From assembly GCA_013695975.1 (NCBI GenBank), contig JACCZL010000363.1, forward strand, positions 1-5,930: DNA of 5,930 bases, read 5' to 3'. Below are positions 1 to 5,545 of this stretch, piece after piece. Numbering within the stretch: position 1 is the stretch's first letter; each line of letters starts with the position of its first letter. The translations under genes and the position numbers were made by a program. The notes below the pieces were generated by a model that saw only the letters and a program-made list of their open reading frames with translations, did not search any database and was not told the DNA's origin. Source of the stretch: Chloroflexota bacterium. Its GTDB lineage: Bacteria; Chloroflexota; UBA6077; JACCZL01.

Positions 1-494
1 CGCGGACGGACCAGCAGGGTGGCGACCTGGTCGTCCAGGCGGTAGGTCCTGCCGTCTGGATTGGTGAGCGCGATGGTCCGCTCGATGGCGTCGATAAGGT
101 TGATCTGGCCTTCGACCATATTGGTCCAGCTCGGGGTGTGGGCGTCCTCGAAGTCGGCCATGAAGACGTTGGCCCCCGAGTTGAGGGCGTTGATCACCAT
201 CTTCCGCTCGGACGGCCCCGTGATCTCGACCCAGCGCTTCTGGAGGTCGGCGGGGACTGGCGCGACCCGCCAGGCACCCTCACGGATCTCACGCGTCTCC
301 GGCAGGAAGTCGGGACTCGCCCCGGCGTCCAGCTCGGCCTGGCGCTCGGCCCGCCGACGGAGCAGGGCCTCGCGGGTGGGGCCGAACTCGCGCTGGAGCC
401 GAGCGACGAAGCCGAGCGCCGCTGGAGTCAGGATCTCGCCGAACCTGCCCTCGACGGGCGCTCGGACCTCGACGCCTTCGTCGGCGACTGCCAT
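1..494 (-). CDS. aceB: Malate synthase A, N-terminal part (cut by window edge)
   Basis: Malate synthase condenses glyoxylate with acetyl-CoA to give malate and CoA in the cytoplasmic glyoxylate shunt. The window holds about 164 N-terminal residues; family members are usually about 530, so roughly the last 70 percent lies beyond base 1. Around residues 90-123 runs the hallmark entry to the TIM barrel: VEITGPSERKMVINALNSGA, then FMADFEDAHTPSW and, at 126-132, MVEGQIN. This matches my memory of E. coli AceB (ITGPVERKMVINALN, FMADFED). Catalytic residues further on are not visible. Two ATG codons are adjacent (497-495 and 494-492). The second is preferred because it sits 6 bases from an AGGGAGG ribosome site, the first only 3. 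Whether isocitrate lyase is next cannot be seen. Family assignment is secure; the exact start is less so. Confidence 0.93.
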   Translation of the reverse strand, partial: MAVADEGVEVRAPVEGRFGEILTPAALGFVARLQREFGPTREALLRRRAERQAELDAGASPDFLPETREIREGAWRVAPVPADLQKRWVEITGPSERKMVINALNSGANVFMADFEDAHTPSWTNMVEGQINLIDAIERTIALTNPDGRTYRLDDQVATLLVRP

Positions 495-500
495 CATTGG

Positions 501-507
501 CCTCCCT
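501..507 (-). promoter_or_regulatory. Ribosome binding site of malate synthase
   Basis: On the minus strand AGGGAGG lies 3 bases before the first ATG and 6 bases before the second of two adjacent start codons. The spacing favours the second ATG (494-492). The site is close to a full anti-Shine-Dalgarno match. Confidence 0.75.
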
Positions 508-542
508 GGGTCAGTTCATCAATGCGCCTGGGGATGCCTCTC

Positions 543-551
543 ATTAGAGCA
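543..551 (-). promoter_or_regulatory. Possible extended -10 promoter for malate synthase
   Basis: The minus strand reads TGC-TCTAAT, an extended -10 (TGn) joined to a hexamer matching TATAAT at five of six positions. Transcription would begin near 536 and give a leader of about 40 bases. No convincing TTGACA-like -35 lies 16-18 bases upstream, so the call rests on the -10 alone. The site lies just outside the inverted-repeat element at 566-717, so that element would sit immediately upstream of the promoter. Confidence 0.35.
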
Positions 552-565
552 CACCGGGCATCTCG

Positions 566-717
566 GTAGGAGGGCGATGCATCGCGCCCATAGGCATGGA
601 GCTAAGCCAGGTTCTTCCCTGGTGACGCAGCGGCACGCCGTAGGCGTCGATCCTGACGTCCGGTGCAGACATCGGCCTTGGGTCCATGCCTAGGGGCGCG
701 ATAAATCGCGCCCCTAC
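566..717. repeat. MITE- or REP-like inverted-repeat element
   Basis: Bases 566-600 and 683-717 are inverted copies of each other, matching at 30 of 35 positions without gaps, around a core of 82 bases (601-682). The inner 10 bases (TAGGCATGGA and its complement) match exactly. Each arm is itself close to a palindrome: the left one contains the perfect 12-base palindrome GCGATGCATCGC (574-585), the right one a perfect 11-base-pair hairpin. The core carries no transposase gene. I see no clear target-site duplication at the ends. Small GC-rich palindromic repeats of this style are, to my recollection, dispersed in Chloroflexota and related genomes. A non-autonomous mobile element is the best reading; a structural or regulatory RNA hairpin is the alternative. 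Confidence 0.6.
691..716. repeat. Perfect GC-rich hairpin in the right repeat arm
   Basis: TAGGGGCGCGA (691-701) pairs perfectly with TCGCGCCCCTA (706-716) around the four-base loop TAAA. On the minus strand it begins 33 bases after the stop codon of the phytase-like gene, so it may help end or protect that transcript. No run of T follows it in either direction, so it is not a canonical intrinsic terminator. Confidence 0.55.
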
Positions 718-749
718 GGCGTCATGCGGTCCCCGGTAGGGCGCGTTCG

Positions 750-1913
750 TCACTTCCCCGCGACGGCGTCGAGCTCGAAGAGGATAAACTGGTTGACCTG
801 GGGTGGGTCGAAGGCGCTGAAGTTGTCGTCGCTGATCAAGAGTAGCGACAGCTTGCCGTTCGACAGCGGCGGTCCGAGCGTCATGCCCTCGAGGTTGTCG
901 GCGGCGATGCCCAGGCGGGCCATGTTCGCCAGGAGGGTTTTCTGGACGGTGCGGTTGGTGAACGGCTGAGGCAGGGCGTCGAGGGCCGCGACGTTCTGGG
1001 CGTCGGCGAGCCGAACGCCGTAGATGTTGACGTCGTTGCCGACGCCGGTCGCGAAGCTCCGTTCCATCACGAGCAGGTCGAATTGGGGCAGGACGTGGCG
1101 CACCCAGAGCATGCCCGAGACGCCGTTGTCGGCAAAGCCGGTGACGGGGTTCGGGTCAGCAAAGATGGCCTCCGTGCGGTAGACTTGCTCGCCGCCGAGT
1201 CGGGCCGGTGCGCGCAGCAGGTCGTACTCGACGATCCGGACGTTGGTGCCCGCGGCGCGCGTGGCGATCGGGCCGTCCTGGGCAAGCGCCTCCTCGTTGG
1301 CCACGTAGAGCGTGCCGCCGTCCGGCGAGAGGGCCATGCCTTCGTAGCCGAGGTTGGTCCGGGTCCCCTTCAGGACGACCGGCGGCCGTCCCTCCGTTCC
1401 CGGCTCCGAGACGGCCACGAACTTCTCGCGCTGGGACAGCTCGTCGAGCAGGGTCCCATCGAGGGCGAAGCGGCGGATCCAAGGCCGACCGACCCGATCG
1501 CGCTCGGAGGAGATCAGCAGGGTGTCGTCCGGCAAGAGGGCGATCTCCTCGAAGTCGCAGTCGTTCCGCTCGTAGGGTTGGATGCCGGGCGTGGCGGCGT
1601 CGCTGTCGAGGGTGGTCACCCCGACGATCCGAACGTCGCCGATGCCGCCGAGTCCGACGTCGATCCTGAGCGTGTAGTATCGTGGCGCCTCGAGCTCGCC
1701 GCGATCGTCGGAGACGGCGTAGTAGACGCCGCGCCGCGGGTCGTAGGCCACCCCAGACAGCCCGCCGACGGTCGTCGACTGGAACTGAGTCTTGCTCGGA
1801 AAGGAAAACTCACCCAGCAGCCGCAACGGCGCCGGCTGAGCGGCGGCCGCCCACGGCAGCAGGGCCAGACCAAAGGCGCACAGGAGGACCGCCGACCACG
1901 CTCGACACACCAT
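750..1913 (-). CDS. Secreted esterase-like phytase family protein
   Basis: The protein has 387 residues from the ATG at 1913. It belongs to the 'esterase-like activity of phytase' family (Pfam PF13449, COG4222 from memory), predicted beta-propeller-like proteins whose substrate is mostly unestablished. The first 25 residues form a signal peptide: Arg4, a hydrophobic stretch at about 5-20, and AAA before Gln26 as a likely cleavage site, so the mature protein acts outside the membrane. Repeating blade-like motifs are GGLSGVAYDP (50-59), SDDRGE (68-73), DCDFEEIALLPD (118-129), NLGYEGMALSPDG (187-199), NGVSGMLW (263-270), NLEGMTLGP (340-348) and SDDNFS (361-366). The acidic Glu/Asp clusters could bind metal. 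The start is set by the signal peptide and by GGGGAGA 8 bases upstream; a longer TTG-started reading from 2000 would begin inside the promoter. Family is secure, enzymatic activity is not. Confidence 0.88.
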   Translation of the reverse strand: MVCRAWSAVLLCAFGLALLPWAAAAQPAPLRLLGEFSFPSKTQFQSTTVGGLSGVAYDPRRGVYYAVSDDRGELEAPRYYTLRIDVGLGGIGDVRIVGVTTLDSDAATPGIQPYERNDCDFEEIALLPDDTLLISSERDRVGRPWIRRFALDGTLLDELSQREKFVAVSEPGTEGRPPVVLKGTRTNLGYEGMALSPDGGTLYVANEEALAQDGPIATRAAGTNVRIVEYDLLRAPARLGGEQVYRTEAIFADPNPVTGFADNGVSGMLWVRHVLPQFDLLVMERSFATGVGNDVNIYGVRLADAQNVAALDALPQPFTNRTVQKTLLANMARLGIAADNLEGMTLGPPLSNGKLSLLLISDDNFSAFDPPQVNQFILFELDAVAGK

Positions 1914-1921
1914 CTCGATCG

Positions 1922-1928
1922 TCTCCCC
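1922..1928 (-). promoter_or_regulatory. Ribosome binding site of the phytase-like gene
   Basis: GGGGAGA on the minus strand lies 8 bases before the ATG at 1913-1911. It supports this start over a longer in-frame TTG reading, which has no comparable site. Confidence 0.65.
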
Positions 1929-1971
1929 GGAGCGGCGCGCCGACCCGGCCGCCGCCCGATTGTCCGCCAGC

Positions 1972-2000
1972 AGTGTGCCGCCGGGAGGCCGCCGTGTCAA
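1972..2000 (-). promoter_or_regulatory. Promoter of the phytase-like gene
   Basis: The minus strand carries a perfect -35 TTGACA (2000-1995). A 17-base spacer follows, then CACACT (1977-1972) as the -10, matching TATAAT at three positions including the conserved second A and last T. Transcription would start near 1965, leaving a leader of about 50 bases before the ATG at 1913. The -10 is weak, which could mean low or activated expression. This suggests a housekeeping sigma-70-type promoter. Confidence 0.55.
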
Positions 2001-2041
2001 ACCCTTCCTACGAGACGTCGCCGGGATGGTTTTGGTCGGGA

Positions 2042-2076
2042 CACCCCTCCTGCATGCTCCGGTAGCACGGGGTGCT
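2042..2076. promoter_or_regulatory. Small inverted repeats in the divergent spacer, possible operator or leader hairpin
   Basis: AGCAC (2064-2068) and GTGCT (2072-2076) form a five-base-pair stem with a GGG loop. A competing pairing joins CACCCC (2042-2047) to GGGGTG (2069-2074). Both lie in the 215-base spacer between the divergent phytase-like and first PaaK-like genes, upstream of the TTGACA box of one and 53 or more bases before the ATG of the other. They could be a regulator site or chance pairing in GC-rich DNA. Nothing else recognisable is seen in the spacer, and no strong plus-strand promoter is visible. Confidence 0.2.
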
Positions 2077-2112
2077 GTGTCATGATATTCTCGCGCCCTG
2101 GCCCGCGTCGCC

Positions 2113-2118
2113 GAGGTG
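2113..2118 (+). promoter_or_regulatory. Ribosome binding site of the first PaaK-like gene
   Basis: GAGGTG ends 10 bases before the ATG at 2129-2131. The upstream in-frame GTG at 2072 would add 19 residues with no resemblance to the paralogue at 5546, so the ATG is preferred. Confidence 0.5.
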
Positions 2119-2128
2119 CTCCGACGAC

Positions 2129-3532
2129 ATGACCGCCATCAACCGCCTCAAGCTTCTGGGCTACGCCGCGGATGCCTGGCGCGCCAGCCATGGCGGTCCG
2201 GCCGCTGTCGCGGCTCGACAGCGGGCCCGACTGGCGGAGCTGGTCCGCTTCGCGCGGGGGCGGTCCCCCCTCTACCGCGAGCGCTACCGCCACCTGCCGG
2301 CGGAAATCGACCTTCGAGCGCTCCCACCGGTGACGAAGCGGGAGCTGATGGCCGACTTCGACCGGTGGGGGACTGATCCGGCCGTGACGCGGGCCGGCGT
2401 CGAAGCGTTCCTCGCCGACGAGCGGCTCGTCGGGCGGCAGTATCTCGGTCGCTACGTCGCGTGGACGAGCTCCGGCATTAGCGGGGAACGCGGCGTCTTC
2501 GTGCAGGATGCCGACGCCGTCGCCCTGTATGGGGCCTTGACGCTGGTGCGTGGCCTGGTGGCCTGGATGACACCGCGGCGGCTCTGGGGAATGCTCCGCC
2601 TGGGTGACCGCGTGGCCAACGTGGTCGCGACCGGCGGCCATTACGTCAGCGCCAGCATGATGGAAGTTGCCCGAAGAAATCGTCCGTGGCCGTTCGACCG
2701 GGTTCGGGTCTTTTCGGCTATGAGGCCGCTGCCCGCGCTGGTGCAGGAATTGAACGAGTTCCAGCCGGCCGAGCTGATCGGCTACCCCACCGCGCTAACG
2801 CTCCTGGCGGGGGAGCAGCTCGCCGGGCGGTTGGCGATCCGGCCGGCCCTGGTAGGCTATGGCGGGGAGTGGCTGGCGCCGGCCGCCCGCCGCCGAATCA
2901 TCGCGGCGTTTGGGGGTCCCGTGCGAGAAAATTATGGCGCCTCCGAATGCGCGCGCTTTGCCTGGGGCTGCCTGCGCGGCGGGCTGCACGTCAGCGCCGA
3001 CTGGGCGATTCTCGAGCCGGTCGACGAGGCGTACCGGCCGGTTCCGGCCGGAGAGGCGTCGTACACCGTGCTCCTGACCAATCTGGCCAACCGAGTTCAG
3101 CCGCTGATCCGCTACGACCTCGGCGATAGCGTCACCCTCCTGCCGGGCGGCTGCGCCTGCGGCAGCCCACTCCCCCGCGTCCGAGTCGAAGGGCGGCGTG
3201 ACGAGATCGTGTACCTGGAGACCCCGAGCGGCGAGGTCGTCCCGCTGCTCCCCCTGGCCCTGGCGAGCGTCGTCGAGGAGGCCGCGGGTGTTCAGCGCTA
3301 CCAGGTGGTCCAGACCGGTCCTCGGACCCTGCGTGTGCGGCTCGAAACGACAGCGGAGGCGGATGGTGAGCAGGTCTGGGCGGCGGTGACCCATCGCCTG
3401 GGAGAGTATCTCGACGCCCACGGCCTGCCGATGGTGCGCGTCGAGCGGGGCGCCGAGGCGCTCGCGCGCCACCCGCTCAGCGGGAAGTTCCGCCAGGTCT
3501 GGGCTGAGCTGGGGGGCGGCAGCCCCGCATGA
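2129..3532 (+). CDS. PaaK/CapK-type adenylate-forming enzyme (phenylacetate-CoA ligase family)
   Basis: This 467-residue protein belongs to the COG1541 group of the ANL adenylating superfamily, cytoplasmic enzymes that turn a carboxylate plus ATP into an acyl-adenylate and often then a thioester. Visible motifs, in order, are the phosphate-binding loop TSSGISGERG (113-122), GYGGEW (243-248), ENYGASEC (267-274, the Tyr-Gly-x-x-Glu adenine/magnesium motif), RYDLGD (328-333, with the ribose-binding Asp), CACGSPLPRV (342-351) followed by GRRDE (355-359) at the hinge, and SGKFRQV (451-457), whose Lys453 is the expected catalytic lysine. All key residues are present, so it should be active. The carboxylate cannot be predicted; relatives occur in capsule, exopolysaccharide and natural-product loci as well as phenylacetate degradation. 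Its 3' end overlaps the converging amidotransferase gene by 56 bases. The start is chosen from GAGGTG and from alignment with the paralogue at 5546. Confidence 0.88.
   Translation: MTAINRLKLLGYAADAWRASHGGPAAVAARQRARLAELVRFARGRSPLYRERYRHLPAEIDLRALPPVTKRELMADFDRWGTDPAVTRAGVEAFLADERLVGRQYLGRYVAWTSSGISGERGVFVQDADAVALYGALTLVRGLVAWMTPRRLWGMLRLGDRVANVVATGGHYVSASMMEVARRNRPWPFDRVRVFSAMRPLPALVQELNEFQPAELIGYPTALTLLAGEQLAGRLAIRPALVGYGGEWLAPAARRRIIAAFGGPVRENYGASECARFAWGCLRGGLHVSADWAILEPVDEAYRPVPAGEASYTVLLTNLANRVQPLIRYDLGDSVTLLPGGCACGSPLPRVRVEGRRDEIVYLETPSGEVVPLLPLALASVVEEAAGVQRYQVVQTGPRTLRVRLETTAEADGEQVWAAVTHRLGEYLDAHGLPMVRVERGAEALARHPLSGKFRQVWAELGGGSPA
3477..3532. other. 56-base tail-to-tail overlap of two genes
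   Basis: The PaaK-like gene stops with TGA at 3530-3532 on the plus strand, and the amidotransferase stops with TGA on the minus strand at 3479-3477. The shared bases encode the PaaK-like tail, including the catalytic-lysine motif GKFRQV, and on the other strand the unusual Pro/Gly/Arg-rich end of the amidotransferase. An imperfect hairpin is possible (CTCAGC 3476-3481 with GCTGAG 3503-3508), but no T run accompanies it. I see no terminator between the two genes. Confidence 0.85.
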
Positions 3533-5399
3533 ACAGGTCGTCCCAGAGCTGGGTGCCGAGGACTGCGAGCAGGCTGCTGGCATGATCCGCGGCACCCGCG
3601 CGGTGCTGCGCGAGTAATTGCGCGACAACGCGCGGGTCGAAGTAGCCTTTGTCCGCCAAACTCCGCTCCGACAGCAGCTCGGCGGCGAAGTCCGGGAGCC
3701 GACCGCGCAGCCACGCCGCTCGGGGCGAGGTGAGCCCCCGCTTCTTCCGCTGCGCGATCTCGGCCGGCAAGTGTCCGGCCATCGCCCGTCGGAGGATGTC
3801 CTTCTCGCGGGGTCCCTTTTCCTTGAGCGACCCGGGAATCCGAGCGCAGAGCTCGACAAGCTCGTGATCCAGGAACGGCACCCGCGCCTCGAGCGAGTAG
3901 GCCATCGACGTGCGGTCGAGCTCGTGGACGATGTCGTCGGGGAGGCGGATCTTGAGCTCGTAATACTGGAGCTGAGCGAACGGATGCCAGGCCCGAAAAT
4001 CGGGCGGCAGTCGCAGCTCGCTGGCGCCGCCGTCGACCCGTGAGAGCGACTGCCGCCAGTCGGCTGTGAAGAGCCGGGGCAGGAAGATCAGATCGACGGG
4101 GGCGATCAGGGCTCGGTACCGCCCCAGGCTCATCGGCAGCGGCGCCCGGAGTAGGCGGCTGCCCCCCGGCCAGCGTTTGGCAATCGGTGGGAACGCCGCC
4201 AGCATGCGACGCAACGGGAGCGGGAGCCGGGCGAACGGTCGGAGCAGTCGGTCAGCGCTGAACCAAGGATAGCCACCGAAGACTTCGTCCGAGCCTTCGC
4301 CGGTCAGGACGACCTTGACATCGCGGGCAGCCGCCTCGGAGACGAGCAGGCGCGGGACCTGCACGGCGTTGGTCCAGGGGTCTTCGAGGTGCCAGGCGGC
4401 CTTGGAGAACAGCTCGAAGTGAACCGCGCCGCAGACGACGCTTCGGTTGGACAGGTCGTAGCCGGGAAAGCGGTCGAGCGTCCGCTGGTGACGCACCTCG
4501 TCGAATGCGGGATCCTCGAAGGCGACGCTAAACGTCTGGACGGGCTCGCGCGTCTGCCGCTCCATCAACGCCACGACGCTGCTGGAATCGAGGCCGGCGC
4601 TCAGCCAGGCCCCGATCGGAACGTCGCCGCGAAGGTGGAGCGAAACCGATTCGCGCAGTTTCTCCAGGATCGCCTCGGCCCACTCGTCGGAGCTCTTCGA
4701 GCGGTCCGCGTGCCCGATCGAGGGAGCCGGCACATCCCAGTACTGATGAACGGACGCCTGCCCGCGTGCATACAGCAGATAGTGGCCGGGCGGGAGTCGC
4801 CGAATCTCGGTGAAAAAGGTCTTCGAACCCGTGACGAACCCGAGGGTGAAGACGTCCTCGAGGGCCTCGACGTCGAGCCGACGCTCAATCCGATCCGCCA
4901 TCAGGATCGACTTGTACTCCGAGCCGAAGTAGCAGCCATCCTTGCCGATCGCGTAGAGCAGCGGCTTGATCCCGAGGCGGTCGCGTGCCAGCATCAGTTG
5001 GCGGCGGGGCGCATCCCAGAGCGCGAAGGCAAACATCCCGCGCAGCCGGTCGAGACAGTCGACGCCGTGCTCCTCGTAGAGGTGGATGATGACCTCGACG
5101 TCCGACCGCGACCGAAAGCGGTGGCCGGCCGCGACGAGCGTCTGCCGCAGCTCCAGGAAATTGTAGATCTCCCCGTTGCAGACCACGGTGATTGTGCTGT
5201 CCTCGTTGGAGATCGGCTGGTCGCCCGTTCTGAGGTCGTTGATGGCCAGCCGCTGGACGCCGAGGCCGATACCCGACGCGAGGTGAAAGCCGTCGCTGTC
5301 CGGCCCACGGTGGCGGAGGACGCCCGTCATCTGGCGGAGCATCGACGCATCGACGGGCCGCTCGGGCTGGGTGGTCGCGACGCCGCAGATGCCGCACAC
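3477..5399 (-). CDS. asnB: Asparagine synthetase B-type glutamine-hydrolysing amidotransferase
   Basis: This 640-residue, two-domain protein frees ammonia from glutamine and uses it to amidate an AMP-activated carboxylate, classically aspartate. The N-terminal glutaminase domain begins Met-Cys-Gly-Ile-Cys-Gly; Cys2 is the nucleophile, which fixes the GTG at 5399-5397 as start instead of the GTG at 5444. It continues with RHRGPD (29-34), NGEIYN (75-80), RSDVEV (98-103), LRGMFAFALWD (119-129) and RDRLGIKPLLY (139-149). The synthetase domain has the pyrophosphate loop LSAGLDSSS (266-274), LTGEGSDEVFGGY (365-377) and LPDDIVHELDRTSMAYSLEA (486-505). Compared with E. coli AsnB (554 residues) it is longer, as are many AsnB homologues in polysaccharide or natural-product loci, so free asparagine need not be the product. 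The loop has Ala where the usual motif SGGxDS has Gly. The last 20 or so residues, rich in Pro, Gly and Arg, are an atypical tail lying over the neighbour's 3' end. No strong ribosome site precedes the GTG. Confidence 0.9.
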   Translation of the reverse strand: MCGICGVATTQPERPVDASMLRQMTGVLRHRGPDSDGFHLASGIGLGVQRLAINDLRTGDQPISNEDSTITVVCNGEIYNFLELRQTLVAAGHRFRSRSDVEVIIHLYEEHGVDCLDRLRGMFAFALWDAPRRQLMLARDRLGIKPLLYAIGKDGCYFGSEYKSILMADRIERRLDVEALEDVFTLGFVTGSKTFFTEIRRLPPGHYLLYARGQASVHQYWDVPAPSIGHADRSKSSDEWAEAILEKLRESVSLHLRGDVPIGAWLSAGLDSSSVVALMERQTREPVQTFSVAFEDPAFDEVRHQRTLDRFPGYDLSNRSVVCGAVHFELFSKAAWHLEDPWTNAVQVPRLLVSEAAARDVKVVLTGEGSDEVFGGYPWFSADRLLRPFARLPLPLRRMLAAFPPIAKRWPGGSRLLRAPLPMSLGRYRALIAPVDLIFLPRLFTADWRQSLSRVDGGASELRLPPDFRAWHPFAQLQYYELKIRLPDDIVHELDRTSMAYSLEARVPFLDHELVELCARIPGSLKEKGPREKDILRRAMAGHLPAEIAQRKKRGLTSPRAAWLRGRLPDFAAELLSERSLADKGYFDPRVVAQLLAQHRAGAADHASSLLAVLGTQLWDDLFMRGCRPPAQPRPGGTSR

Positions 5400-5545
5400 C
5401 GGACTACTGTCGCGGTCCGAGACGGGTGTCGCCCGCCGACGCACGGCGCAAGAACGTGGCGGACACCCGATCGATACTGCCTGGTGGCGGAGACGATGTC
5501 GCCTGCGTCATCATCCACAGTCGCGAACTGGATCTGGGAAAGACC
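5400..5545. promoter_or_regulatory. Divergent spacer with one inverted repeat
   Basis: This 146-base spacer lies between the amidotransferase start and the second PaaK-like start, so it should drive both genes. I could not find a convincing -35/-10 pair on either strand. The only structure is GGGTGTC (5424-5430) with its complement GACACCC (5462-5468), centres about 38 bases apart. This could be a regulator site or chance. Confidence 0.25.

Noticed and set aside
61..693. Plus-strand open frame of 210 codons over the malate synthase region
   Set aside because: The minus-strand reading gives unmistakable malate synthase sequence. The plus frame also crosses the inverted-repeat element and shows no family signature.
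691..716. Hairpin as an intrinsic terminator of the phytase-like gene
   Set aside because: The stem is strong and well placed, but no T run follows it on either strand, and it is part of a larger repeat element.
544..753. Minus-strand 69-codon frame across the inverted-repeat element
   Set aside because: Its translation is made up mostly of the palindromic repeat arms. No ribosome site or conserved domain was seen.
1083..2132. Plus-strand open frame of 349 codons
   Set aside because: It is antisense to the phytase-like gene, which has a signal peptide, a ribosome site and conserved motifs. The product is low-complexity and unrecognisable.
1997..2641. Minus-strand open frame opposite the first ligase, with a similar frame opposite the second (5327-5920)
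   Set aside because: The two antisense products resemble each other, which at first suggests conservation. That follows simply from the sense strands being paralogous and GC-rich.
2795..3859. Minus-strand open frame of 354 codons spanning the end of the ligase and of the amidotransferase
   Set aside because: It is out of frame with the amidotransferase and antisense to the ligase. It has no motif and is Arg/Ser/Pro-rich, as shadow frames are.
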